In this document: piece by piece, positions 8,145-16,838 of the stretch
Position numbering within the stretch: the stretch's first letter is position 1
Layout of the letters: every line of letters begins with the position of its first letter
Assembly: GCA_022821545.1 (NCBI GenBank)
Contig: JAJEDJ010000001.1
Location: forward strand, 186,001 to 250,000
Origin: Caldilineaceae bacterium
GTDB lineage: Bacteria > Chloroflexota > Anaerolineae > Caldilineales > Caldilineaceae
Direction of reading: 5' to 3'
DNA: 64,000 bases
Program-made: the position numbers and the translations under genes
Notes under the pieces: generated by a model
Database searches by the model: none
Seen by the model: only the letters and a program-made list of their open reading frames with translations
Told to the model about the DNA's origin: nothing

Positions 8145-10412
8145 CTAGAGTTTCCTTAGCTTAATTGTCTGTTCGGCGAAGTGGTTTTCGGGGCCTTGGA
8201 GGTAGAGGAGCAGGCGGCCGTCCTCGGACGTTAGCGGCTGCCGCTCGACGCCGTTTACTTCGATATGGACGCGATCGCCAGGGCTGTATCCCTGCACGAC
8301 CAGCCCCTGGTAGCGGATGACGTAGGCACGGATGGTGAGCTCGCCCGATTCAGGAGTGTACCGTACGTCGATGAAACGCATGCTTTTGCTGTTGGCCTGG
8401 GCGACGAAGGGGTGAGTGGCGCTGTCTTCCAGGCGGATTGTGCAGGATGCGCCCGGTTCGAGACGGGGCAGGGTAAAGAAACGGTTGCCTACGATGTGCG
8501 CCAGGTTGCTGCTCCGGGAGGCCGGGCCCTGGCGCATTTCGAGGCGCAGCGACGCGTATTCCGGCTCCGGCGCCGCCTCGGTCTCGTCGGAAACTGCACC
8601 CGCGCCCAGTGCGTCCGGCCCCTCCTGCTCCGGGGCCCCGACCGGGACCGCCGTTTCCACCATCAGCTCCTCTATCGTTCCAGCCGTCGGGTTGTGCGCC
8701 TCGATCGTTTTCCCACCGTCGGTCACGCGGAACTGGATATCTTCGTAGTCCTGCATGCGCTGGTAGATCTCCCGCTGGGTCGCCTGCCAGAAGTTGAGAC
8801 GCTCGGCGCGGCGGATGCCGTAACACATCCAGTCGAAGGTGCCGCGGCCGTTGTTGTAGCTGGGATCGACGGTGAACAGGGGGTGATACTGGAGTTGGTA
8901 TACGCCGTCTTGCAGGGCGGTGTCGGGGTCCCGGTCTTTGCTGTTGGGCCGCGCGTAGACGGCGTCGATCACGTCCGGCGGCGGGTCGTACTCGTGTGTC
9001 ATGTCCCAGCCGCGCAGCTGGCGGCACTCTTCGGTCGTGCTGACAACGCCGTGGAAGGGAAACCAGAAGCCGGGGCTGGCTATCGTCGGCGCGGTGAGGG
9101 TCTGGTAGGTGACCACCATGTCACCGAGTTGCGGGTTGGGCGTGCGGTCGCCATATTCGGCCATCAGATGGAAGTGGAATGTTCCCAGACCGAGGAAGTG
9201 GGGCAGGGTCTGGTAGAGATAGTCCATGGCGTCGATCATTTCGGGGTAGACGCTGTAGCCGCCGTGGCGGCCGCCGGTGTAGAGACGGACGCCCAGGTTC
9301 TTTTCGGATTCGATGACGTGGCGGGCAAGGTTGGCGCCCATCATATACTTGGGGGGAGACTCCTGAATGGCGTCGTTGTGCAGACCGATCTCGATGAACT
9401 CGCTCTTTAGAATCTCCCGCACCCACTGCTGGTCCATCTCCGTTGTTGTCGCTTCGGGAGAAATGTTCGCGTCAAGAAGTGTGTGGGTGGCTGGAATGAG
9501 GTGCTCCTCCTGGTAGCGGAGCATCGTCATGTCCACCGACTTGTCCGGGTCGTGGCGGATGTTCATGACGCCGTCGTAGCTGCCGAAGGTACGCAGGCGG
9601 GTATTCCAGTGCCGTTCCTGGCCGCATGACCAGAGGACGCCGCGCAGCTGGTAGAGCAGAGTTTCGGCCCAGTTGAAGGGATTGAACCAGCGCCGCACTT
9701 CCTCAGCGTTCAGATGGGCCTGCCAGATGCCGCCCACGTGCTCGAAGAGCGCGTTGGCGATGAATAGGCTTTTATCGGTTTGAACGATACCGGCTCCAAG
9801 TCGCTGCAGGGATGCGGAGTCCGGTCCAGAAAGGTCGCCGCCGACTTCCAGCAGGTCGGCCAGAATTGTGGCGCCGGCTGCCGCTTCAGCTATAGATGAC
9901 TTGAAGCCTTTGTAGCCGGAGATGTACCACTCCTCCCACTTGGCGCGGTCGCCGAAGGGGCTGGCGGCGTTCCACTGCCAGGCCGTGTATCCTTCCGTGC
10001 GGGCCGGTTCCAGGCTTTCGAGACCGAGCAGTTCAGGCGGCAGGTTGGTTGGCCCGCTCACGCAGAGAAAGGCATCATCCCCTTGCAGCCAGCGTTCGAT
10101 GGCGTCTATGGCCGCCGCGGTCAAGCTGTGTGCGCTGGGCAGGAAGAGGAGCGAGATGTCGGACAGGCGGTCGGACAGGAGGTCGTCGCCGATGAAGCTG
10201 TGTTTGAGGTTGAAGCGGTTGAGGGAAGCTGAGACGGCGCTCGGCGCGAGATAGGCGTACTGGCCTTTGAGCCAGTTCTTTTCCTGTCCCCACGCGTCCT
10301 CGAATGTGTAGACGGCCCCGGCGCGCTGCGCCTCGGCGGCGTTGGCGCGCCGCGTGGTCTCGCTCCAGAGAACACCGACATTGGCGGAGAGTTCGGTTCG
10401 TTCAGATGGCAC
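8145..10412 (-). CDS. Large protein of unknown family, possible deacetylase-like barrel
   Basis: A 755-aa protein with no signal peptide or membrane segment. The first ~250 residues look like an alpha/beta domain of the type found beside sugar hydrolases (DISLLFLPSAHSLTAAAIDAIERWLQ, a class-I-amidotransferase-like strand and helix). The middle contains Asp/His-rich phrases (GVMNIRHDPDKSVDM, IGLHNDAIQES, GTFHFHLMAEYGD) that could form a metal site like that of polysaccharide deacetylases. The last ~200 residues are beta-rich, after an Ala/Glu/Pro linker. I do not recognise a named family. It follows an SBP-DppB-DppC operon by 85 bases and was apparently coupled to the class V PLP gene, so it probably acts on the imported substrate. 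Confidence 0.8.
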   Translation of the reverse strand: MPSERTELSANVGVLWSETTRRANAAEAQRAGAVYTFEDAWGQEKNWLKGQYAYLAPSAVSASLNRFNLKHSFIGDDLLSDRLSDISLLFLPSAHSLTAAAIDAIERWLQGDDAFLCVSGPTNLPPELLGLESLEPARTEGYTAWQWNAASPFGDRAKWEEWYISGYKGFKSSIAEAAAGATILADLLEVGGDLSGPDSASLQRLGAGIVQTDKSLFIANALFEHVGGIWQAHLNAEEVRRWFNPFNWAETLLYQLRGVLWSCGQERHWNTRLRTFGSYDGVMNIRHDPDKSVDMTMLRYQEEHLIPATHTLLDANISPEATTTEMDQQWVREILKSEFIEIGLHNDAIQESPPKYMMGANLARHVIESEKNLGVRLYTGGRHGGYSVYPEMIDAMDYLYQTLPHFLGLGTFHFHLMAEYGDRTPNPQLGDMVVTYQTLTAPTIASPGFWFPFHGVVSTTEECRQLRGWDMTHEYDPPPDVIDAVYARPNSKDRDPDTALQDGVYQLQYHPLFTVDPSYNNGRGTFDWMCYGIRRAERLNFWQATQREIYQRMQDYEDIQFRVTDGGKTIEAHNPTAGTIEELMVETAVPVGAPEQEGPDALGAGAVSDETEAAPEPEYASLRLEMRQGPASRSSNLAHIVGNRFFTLPRLEPGASCTIRLEDSATHPFVAQANSKSMRFIDVRYTPESGELTIRAYVIRYQGLVVQGYSPGDRVHIEVNGVERQPLTSEDGRLLLYLQGPENHFAEQTIKLRKL

Positions 10413-10497
10413 TGATGGGAGCTCCTATAGTGGTTGCGACGCTTGCGGGCGTCCGGTCCGCCGCTCTTGAAGGGGCGTCCTGCCGGGCGACCGGGGT

Positions 10498-11376
10498 TCA
10501 GTTTTGCAGCGTCATCTTGGGGTCGAGGGCGTCGCGCAGCCCGTCGCCCAGGAAGTTGATGCACAACAGGGTCACAAAGAGAAACATGCCGGGAATCAGG
10601 GCGAGCCAGGGCGCGGTCTCCATGAACTGTTGGGCGCCGATCAGCATCTGGCCCCAGGTGGGCGTCGGCGGTTGTACGCCCAGGCCCAGGTAGCTGAGGC
10701 TCGATTCGGCGATGATGGCGAAGCCCAGGGTCAGGGTGGCGTTGACGATGACGGGCGCCAGGGTACTGGGCAGGATATGGCGGAAAACGATGCGGCCGTT
10801 GCGCGCGCCGGTCATGCGCGCCGCCTCCACAAAGTCGCGTTGCTTGATCGAAAGGATCGTGCCGCGCACGATGCGCGCCAGCCCCATCCAGCTAAAGACA
10901 GAGAGGATAAGAATAATGCTCCAAACCGACCCGCCGCCGTAGCGGGAAAGAATCAGCAGGAGCGGCAAGCTGGGAATCGAAAGCATGATGTCGGTGAAGC
11001 GCATGAGCACGCTGTCCAGATGGCCGCCGAAATACCCTGAAGTCGAGCCGATCACGACGCCGATCAACAGGCTGACCAGCGAAACACTGAAGCCGACAAA
11101 GAGCGAAACGCGTCCGCCTACCATGATGCGCAAGGCGATATCTCTGCCCAGTTCATCGGTGCCGAAGTAGTGTTCGGAGGAGGGCGCGATCAGGCGCGAG
11201 CGCAGGTCCGTCTTGGAAATCGAGTAGGTGGAGAACAGTGGCCCGGCGACCGAGTACAGGATGATCAGCCCGAAGACGATAAGGGCGGCGAGCGCGACGC
11301 GGTGGCGTCGCAGACGCTGCCAGACATCCTGCCAGTATGTACGGGTCTGCTGTTCCCGGATCAACTCGCCGGCCAT
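10498..11376 (-). CDS. Dipeptide/oligopeptide ABC transporter permease, DppC type
   Basis: A 292-aa inner-membrane permease. Hallmarks are LRRHRVALAALIVFGLIIL at the N-terminus, YFGTDELGRDIALRIMVGGR and an EAA loop reading FVEAARMTGARNGRIVFRH. I start it at the ATG at 11376, with GGAG seven bases upstream. A GTG at 11460 would add 28 polar residues unlike the family. It is the third gene of an SBP-DppB-DppC set, which contains no ATPase of its own. Confidence 0.9.
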   Translation of the reverse strand: MAGELIREQQTRTYWQDVWQRLRRHRVALAALIVFGLIILYSVAGPLFSTYSISKTDLRSRLIAPSSEHYFGTDELGRDIALRIMVGGRVSLFVGFSVSLVSLLIGVVIGSTSGYFGGHLDSVLMRFTDIMLSIPSLPLLLILSRYGGGSVWSIILILSVFSWMGLARIVRGTILSIKQRDFVEAARMTGARNGRIVFRHILPSTLAPVIVNATLTLGFAIIAESSLSYLGLGVQPPTPTWGQMLIGAQQFMETAPWLALIPGMFLFVTLLCINFLGDGLRDALDPKMTLQN

Positions 11377-11460
11377 GTAGGTCTCCAGTTTCCCAAAAAC
11401 CTCAGGAAGCCCGCTTGTTTGGGCGCCTGGACAGTGTCGCTGAAGCCGGGCCGAATGCAC

Positions 11461-12417
11461 TCATGTGTAGACCACCCTGGGGTCGATGAAGGCGTAGAGA
11501 ATGTCGGCGGCGAGATTGAAGAGGGCCACGAGAAAGGCGAAGATCAGGAAGACCGCCATGGCGATGTTGAAGTCATTGTTGATGAGCGAGTCGTAGATCA
11601 GGCGCCCCATGCCCGGCCAGGAAAAGATCGTCTCGGTGAGGACCGCGCCGCTGATGAGGCCGGGGATGCTCAGCGCGATCAGCGTGACCATGGGGATGAG
11701 GGCGTTCTTGAGGGCGTGACGGACGACGACCCTGCCCTCGGCCAGGCCCTTGGCGCGAGCGGTGCGCACATAGTCCTCGTGGATCACCTCCAACATGCCG
11801 GAACGCATGTAGCGCATCCAGCTCGCCATGCTGAAGAGGCTGAGTACGATGACCGGCATGATGGAATAGCGCAGGACTGTAAAGACGCCGGCGTCCTGTT
11901 CCAGGGAATAGTGGCCCCCCGGCGGCAACAGCTTCAACTGCACGGACAGCAGAAGGATCAGGATCAGGCCAAACCAGAAGACAGGCATGGCGATCCCGAA
12001 AAAGGACAGGAAGGAGAAGAAATAGTCCAGGATCGAATACTGCCGCAGCGCGGTGTATACGCCGATGGGGATGGCAATCAGAAGGCTCAAAACGAGGCTG
12101 GAGCCGGTAAGGACCAGTGTGTTCAGCAGCCGGTCCGGAATGATGGAGAGGACCGGTCGATGGTAGATACGCGAGTAGCCCAGGTTGCCCTGCACGACCT
12201 GCCACAGCCAGCGTCCGTACTGCTCATAGATCGGCCGGTCGTAGCCGTAAAGCTTCTTGATGTGCTCGACGTGTTCGGGAGAAATGTCCGGGTTGCCGGC
12301 CAGGAGCAGGTCGAGAGGATCACCCGGCGCCAGTTTGAGCATCCAGAAGACGGCCACAGTGATGATCAGCACCGTGGGGACCATCTGCAGAAAGCGGCGC
12401 AGAATGTACTGGCTCAT
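11461..12417 (-). CDS. Dipeptide/oligopeptide ABC transporter permease, DppB type
   Basis: A 318-aa permease that begins with SQYILRRFLQMVPTVLIITV, the canonical DppB amphipathic start and first membrane helix. The EAA loop is present (YVRTARAKGLAEGRVVVRH), and the end (ADILYAFIDPRVVYT) is the usual DppB terminus. It lies 84 bases before the DppC start and 120 bases after the binding-protein stop, a gap that holds a hairpin. Translocation partner and ATPase are as for the neighbouring set. Confidence 0.92.
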   Translation of the reverse strand: MSQYILRRFLQMVPTVLIITVAVFWMLKLAPGDPLDLLLAGNPDISPEHVEHIKKLYGYDRPIYEQYGRWLWQVVQGNLGYSRIYHRPVLSIIPDRLLNTLVLTGSSLVLSLLIAIPIGVYTALRQYSILDYFFSFLSFFGIAMPVFWFGLILILLLSVQLKLLPPGGHYSLEQDAGVFTVLRYSIMPVIVLSLFSMASWMRYMRSGMLEVIHEDYVRTARAKGLAEGRVVVRHALKNALIPMVTLIALSIPGLISGAVLTETIFSWPGMGRLIYDSLINNDFNIAMAVFLIFAFLVALFNLAADILYAFIDPRVVYT

Positions 12418-12445
12418 GGGCGGCAGTTCGCGGCGGCGGCGTCAG

Positions 12446-12475
12446 CCGGCAGCCGCACGAGTTGACGGCTGCCGG
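12446..12475 (-). promoter_or_regulatory. Intercistronic hairpin between binding-protein and permease genes
   Basis: A perfect 10-bp inverted repeat (12446-12455 with 12466-12475) with a 10-base loop, in the 120-base gap between the family-5 binding protein and the DppB gene. There is no U-tract, so attenuation or mRNA protection is likelier than full termination. It occupies the same operon position as the hairpins at 3106, 23452 and 57165. Confidence 0.5.
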
Positions 12476-12537
12476 TCGGTTGGCCGGGGCAGGGCGGGCG
12501 GCGACGTGCCGCCAACTCTGCTCGCAAGTTACGGCGT

Positions 12538-14214
12538 TTACTCCAGTTCCCAGGTCTCTACATTCCAGCCGAGCATGGCCTGATCGGCAGGCTGGTATCC
12601 TTCCAGTGCAGTGTTGACGGTGGCCACGCGCACGTGCCAGTAGATCGGCAGGACGGGCAGCTCTTCGGCCCAGATGGCCTGCTGTTCGCGCAGGAGCTCG
12701 TAGCGCTTGTCCTGGTCGAGCTCGGCGTCGATCATGTCGATCAGCTCTTTGTTGCGCTCGTTTTCAGCCCAGGTGTTGCCCTCGGCGAAGAGCTGGTCCA
12801 GCTGTGCGGCCGATTCGCCGGGATACCAGAAGCCGCGCGGTTCGACCCTGGCGTTGAAGACCCAGCGCCAGATCGCGATGCCTTCGAAGTTGGGCGGATC
12901 AAAGAGCGTCTCGGAGAAGAGCAGGCGCGCGGACACGGGATTAACCTCGGCCGTAATGCCAATCTCCTGCCACTGCGCCTGGACCAGCGCCGCAACCTGT
13001 TCGCGTGTGCGGTCGCCGGAGATGGTGGTGATGGGGATCTCCAAGAGGTTTCCGTCAGCGTCGGCCAGCTGGCCGTCTGCGTTTGGCGTGTAGCCGGCCT
13101 CGGCCAGCAGGCGAAGCGCCTCGTCGGGATCGTAGTTGTACTGGCGCACGTCCGGGTTGTAGGCCGGATGGGATGAGTTGATCCAGGAGTGGGCGGGCGG
13201 TTGCTGCCCCTTGAAGAGGGCGTCGTTGATCGCGTCGCGATCGACCGCGGTCAGAACGGCCTGACGCACCAGTTTGTCGCTCAAAGGCGGGCGGTTGACC
13301 TGGATCGTGGCATGCTCCAGCCACAGGGCCGGTACGAAGAGGGGGTCAACCTCGGGGGCTGAGTCCATGGCGTTGGCCTGCTCCAGCGAGAGCCAGCCAT
13401 CGGTCAGATGCACCTGGCCGCTGGCGACGCTGACGGCGAGACTGTTCAGGTCGGGGATGATGCGGTAAAGGACCTCATCGATGGCGGGCGCTTCACCGAT
13501 GTTGAAGTGGGGGTTGCGGACCAGGCGGATATGGCTGCCCGGCACCCACTCTTCCATCATGTAGGGCCCGTTTACGACCGGCTTGATGGCAACCTGTTCG
13601 ATGTTGCCGAAGTTTTCCCAGACGTTGCCGCCCTTGGCCTTGGCCTCTTCCCACAGCGGCCGGTAGACATGCTCAGGAATCACGTGCGTGCGCACTTCCT
13701 GGTCCGGGAACAGGTTGATGCCGCGATAGTGGAGAATCGCGGTGTAGTCGTCAACGATCTCGATGCTTTCGACCGGGAAACTCTCGGAATAGTAGATGTA
13801 GTTGGGATCCGAGGTGATTTCGAAGGCCATGGCAAGATCGTGGACGGTAATCTCCTCGCCGTCGGACCACTTCAACCCCTGGCGGAAGTTGTAGGTCACC
13901 TGCATGGCGCCCGCCTCTTCGTCAACGACCCAGGTGCCGTCGGCCTGGCTGGGAAGCGACTCCAGGATTTCGGCGAAGGGCTGATTGTCGCCGCCAAAGG
14001 CGATTGGTTTGCGCCACATGAAGGACATGACGTCCGAGCCGGTGCGCGTCGACCCCCACATGATGAAGACGTTTTCGGGCTCCTGCGAGGTACCGACGAC
14101 CAGTGTCTTGGGGCCTTCCTCTTCCATCATTTCGCCGGCAGGCTCAGCGGCGACACAGCCGACGATGAGAAGGCTGAAGATGAGGACGGCCATGTAGACT
14201 GCGTAACGCTTCAT
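12538..14214 (-). CDS. Peptide-type ABC transporter substrate-binding lipoprotein (SBP family 5)
   Basis: A 558-aa exported binding protein. The signal peptide ends in LLIVGC (lipid Cys20) and is followed by an acidic linker (EPAGEMMEEEG). Family-5 features include YNFRQGLKWSDGEEITVHDLAMAFE and KLVRQAVLTAVDRDAINDAL. It heads a second SBP-DppB-DppC operon with its own promoter and ends in the hairpin-containing gap. Sequence divergence from the proteins at 3156 and 23522 implies a different ligand. The ligand cannot be named from sequence. Confidence 0.93.
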   Translation of the reverse strand: MKRYAVYMAVLIFSLLIVGCVAAEPAGEMMEEEGPKTLVVGTSQEPENVFIMWGSTRTGSDVMSFMWRKPIAFGGDNQPFAEILESLPSQADGTWVVDEEAGAMQVTYNFRQGLKWSDGEEITVHDLAMAFEITSDPNYIYYSESFPVESIEIVDDYTAILHYRGINLFPDQEVRTHVIPEHVYRPLWEEAKAKGGNVWENFGNIEQVAIKPVVNGPYMMEEWVPGSHIRLVRNPHFNIGEAPAIDEVLYRIIPDLNSLAVSVASGQVHLTDGWLSLEQANAMDSAPEVDPLFVPALWLEHATIQVNRPPLSDKLVRQAVLTAVDRDAINDALFKGQQPPAHSWINSSHPAYNPDVRQYNYDPDEALRLLAEAGYTPNADGQLADADGNLLEIPITTISGDRTREQVAALVQAQWQEIGITAEVNPVSARLLFSETLFDPPNFEGIAIWRWVFNARVEPRGFWYPGESAAQLDQLFAEGNTWAENERNKELIDMIDAELDQDKRYELLREQQAIWAEELPVLPIYWHVRVATVNTALEGYQPADQAMLGWNVETWELE

Positions 14215-14350
14215 GGGTTCTTCTCCTTTTGAGGGTGATGTGATGTCGGGTGGGACGAAAGTTTAGCTCGATGCGCTCCAAAGGGAGGACAGAATGGGGC
14301 GCCTGTGATTGGCACGCGTAGAGCGAGAGTTGGCAGGTGGAACGGCGCCG

Positions 14351-14380
14351 ATTGTACCGCAGTTTCGGCGGTCGTGTCCA
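14351..14380 (-). promoter_or_regulatory. Sigma70-like promoter for the second binding-protein operon
   Basis: Minus strand TGGACA (14380-14375) and TACAAT (14356-14351) are 18 bases apart in the 178-base gap between the aldolase and the binding-protein gene. Transcription would start near 14344, about 130 bases before the ATG at 14214. Confidence 0.5.
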
Positions 14381-14392
14381 TCATTGTCACTG

Positions 14393-15142
14393 TCACATTC
14401 CCGGTTGCACCTGCAACACGGTCACGCCCATTTCGATGTACTTGTCCCGCTGTTCTGCGGTGGCGGCTCCGAGGCTCACTTGTACCGTGCTGTCGCGGGT
14501 CTGCTCCAGGACGTGGCGGATGCACTCGTCGACGGTTTGGAAGGGACTGTGGGGGAGGCTTTCCATGCTGAAGCGCAGGTCGTTCGGGCCGAAGGCGAGC
14601 AGGTCGATGCCGGGTTTGGCCAGTTTGCGGGCGTTGATGACGGCCTCGACCGATTCCAGCTGGATGGCGAGAAAGCCGTTGCTGTTCCACCAGTCGGCAT
14701 AGGCGAGGCGATCAATGGAGGCCGGGTCGGTCGGCTTGCCGAAGGCGCTGAGATTGCGGCGGTTAACTCCGCCTGAGCTGCGGCGCCCTACTTGAGGATA
14801 ATAGAAGTAGGAGATGGCTTCGTCTACCTCTGCCGTCGTCTGAACTTCTGGCACCATGATGCCGGTCGGGCCCAGGTCGAGGAAGCGGCCGACGAGGTAG
14901 GTGTGACGCGTGTGCTGGATGCGAAACTGAACGGGAATACCCAGTTGTTCGGCGTGGCCGCAGAAGTTTTCCAGGTCGATTTCGCAGAAGGCCGAATGCT
15001 GGCTGTCGACGTAGACGAAGCTGTAGTCGCCTTGTGCGAGTAGATCTTCGAGCTGGCTGCGGTTGAAATGCACCGGGGCGCCGACGCCGAGGATCAGTTC
15101 GCCGCGGTGGATTCGTTCTTTCAGATTGGAATTGTCTGCCAT
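14393..15142 (-). CDS. HpcH/HpaI-family class II aldolase-like protein
   Basis: A 249-aa metal-dependent aldolase-fold (phosphoenolpyruvate/pyruvate domain) protein. Family text includes ELILGVGAPVHF at the N-terminus, FVYVDSQHSAFCEIDLENF, the strand GPTGIMVPEVQTTAEVDEA followed by YYPQVGRRSSGG, and LLAFGPNDLR. Known members cleave 2-keto-3-deoxy or hydroxy-keto acids to pyruvate and an aldehyde. The segment replacing the usual EHG loop reads DSQHS, so the metal site deserves checking. It follows the TPP enzyme by 13 bases and is probably co-translated with it. Confidence 0.85.
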   Translation of the reverse strand: MADNSNLKERIHRGELILGVGAPVHFNRSQLEDLLAQGDYSFVYVDSQHSAFCEIDLENFCGHAEQLGIPVQFRIQHTRHTYLVGRFLDLGPTGIMVPEVQTTAEVDEAISYFYYPQVGRRSSGGVNRRNLSAFGKPTDPASIDRLAYADWWNSNGFLAIQLESVEAVINARKLAKPGIDLLAFGPNDLRFSMESLPHSPFQTVDECIRHVLEQTRDSTVQVSLGAATAEQRDKYIEMGVTVLQVQPGM

Positions 15143-15155
15143 GACTATGCCTCCC

Positions 15156-16748
15156 TCAAAACTCTCTGTCCAACATTCCCACCGGGACCTCTATGAGCGT
15201 CGGTTTGCCGTTTTTTCCGGCGACGGCTTCTGCCAGCGCGGTTTGCAGCGCGTCCGCGTCCTCGGCTCGAACGCCGTGCGCGCCGAAACTTTGAGCCAGC
15301 GCGACGAAGTCGGGGTTGTGCAGCCTGGTGCCGAGCACATGGCCATCGAACTCCTCCATCTGGGCGCGGAGGACGTTACCGTAGGCGTTGTCGTTGAAGA
15401 CGATGGCGACGGCTTCGATCCCGTACTGAACTGCAGTAGACAGTTCATGCACGTTGTAAAGGAAGCCGCCGTCGCCTGAAAGCGAAACGACGGTCCGTTC
15501 CGGGCAGGCGACTTTGGCGCCGAGGGCGATCGGATAGGCGCAGCCCAGCGTGCCGTGCGACGAACTGGTCAAGTAGGCGTGCGGCGCCCTGGGCCTGAAA
15601 TAGTTGCGGCTGTAGTAGCCCATCTGGTTCATGCCCTGGATTACCAGGCCGTCGTCGGGCAGGGCGGCGTGGATCGCCTCCATGAAACCCCACTGCGGCT
15701 GCAGCTGGGTGGAGGGGTCGAAGCGGGCCCCGTTGATGGCCGCGACCTCCTCCTGGACGGCCCCGGCCTTGTCGGCGCGGGACGGCCCGGCAGCGGCAAC
15801 GGCCTGGTTGAGCGCCATCATTACGGGATAGGCGTCGCCGTGGATGGCGAGCTGTTCGTTTTCCGACCTGAATTCGGACTCGTCCACGTCGATGCGGATG
15901 ACCTTCTGGCCTTCACCACTTGCGTAGTGGCTTGTGCCGACGGCGAGGATCAGGTCCCGACTTGCCAGCCAGCTGCGGAGCGGCTGAAAGCGCATTTCGG
16001 CCATGCCAAGGGAGAGCGGGTGGCGTTCCGAAATGGTCCCCTTGCCCTGCCTCGTGGTAACGACCGGAATCTGGAGGTAGCCGGCCAGTTCTGCCACCAA
16101 TGCGGCCGCCCTGGCGCGCATTACGCCGCCGCCCGCCCAGATGACCGGCCGCCGAGCCGACACCAGAAGTTCGGCCGCTTGGCGAATTGCCTGCTCGCCG
16201 CCTGCCTTTGGCTGCTGCGGAGCGGCGGCAGGCCGTGCGAGGCCGACCTCTTCGGTGGCGGCGAATACGGCGGGCGGGACCTCTATCCCGACGGGGCGCG
16301 GCCGCCCGGAACGCAACTGCACAAAGGCTTCTTGCACAAGATCGGGTATCTCTGCCGGGCTCTGCGCGCGTCCAACCCACTTCGTCAGCGGCCCCAGCCA
16401 TGCCTCTTCGTCGAGTTCCAACCCCTTCTTGCGGTGGTGTTGCCCCCCCGTCACGACCAGTATCGGCGACGAGGTGGCGTAGGCGGTGGCGATCCCCGAC
16501 ATGGCGTTGAAGAGACCAGGCCCCTCCACCACCAGCGCGGCGGCAACTTCCCCGCCGGCGCGGGCATAGCCGTCCGCCATGTAGCTGGCCGCCTGCTCGT
16601 GCCGCACCGCGATGTAGCGGATGCTCGGCGTCGTATACAGTGCGTCTATCGCCTCGTACTGCCCCGCGCCGGGCACGCCGAAGACGACGCGCAGGCCTTC
16701 CGCGGCCAGCGACCGCACGAGGGCTTCCCCTCCATTCATTCTCGCCAT
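15156..16748 (-). CDS. Thiamine-diphosphate-dependent enzyme (acetolactate synthase/decarboxylase-like)
   Basis: A 530-aa three-domain ThDP enzyme. The N-terminal PYR domain carries the catalytic Glu51 (AVRHEQAASYMADGYAR), a central domain follows, and the C-terminal PP domain has the ThDP/Mg motif starting GDGGFLYNVHEL and ending VFNDNAYGN. Length and motifs fit acetolactate synthase, benzoylformate decarboxylase and related 2-keto-acid enzymes. No acetolactate regulatory subunit is nearby, so a catabolic decarboxylase or carboligase is more likely than branched-chain biosynthesis. Neighbours are an HpcH/HpaI aldolase downstream and a flavin oxidoreductase upstream, consistent with a keto-acid or aldehyde pathway. 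Confidence 0.9.
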   Translation of the reverse strand: MARMNGGEALVRSLAAEGLRVVFGVPGAGQYEAIDALYTTPSIRYIAVRHEQAASYMADGYARAGGEVAAALVVEGPGLFNAMSGIATAYATSSPILVVTGGQHHRKKGLELDEEAWLGPLTKWVGRAQSPAEIPDLVQEAFVQLRSGRPRPVGIEVPPAVFAATEEVGLARPAAAPQQPKAGGEQAIRQAAELLVSARRPVIWAGGGVMRARAAALVAELAGYLQIPVVTTRQGKGTISERHPLSLGMAEMRFQPLRSWLASRDLILAVGTSHYASGEGQKVIRIDVDESEFRSENEQLAIHGDAYPVMMALNQAVAAAGPSRADKAGAVQEEVAAINGARFDPSTQLQPQWGFMEAIHAALPDDGLVIQGMNQMGYYSRNYFRPRAPHAYLTSSSHGTLGCAYPIALGAKVACPERTVVSLSGDGGFLYNVHELSTAVQYGIEAVAIVFNDNAYGNVLRAQMEEFDGHVLGTRLHNPDFVALAQSFGAHGVRAEDADALQTALAEAVAGKNGKPTLIEVPVGMLDREF

Positions 16749-16790
16749 GAATCAAGTTTCCTGACAGTGTTTTTTCAGTTCGGCTACGAT

Positions 16791-16814
16791 GCTTCTATCG
16801 GTGCTTCTATCGGT
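16791..16814. repeat. 12-bp tandem duplication downstream of the LLM oxidoreductase
   Basis: GCTTCTATCGGT occurs twice head to tail (16791-16802 and 16803-16814), 25 bases beyond the stop of the gene at 16839. It is one of several short tandem duplications located at gene ends in this window. Confidence 0.8.
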
Positions 16815-16838
16815 GTTCGGACCTCTTCAAAAGGGTCG

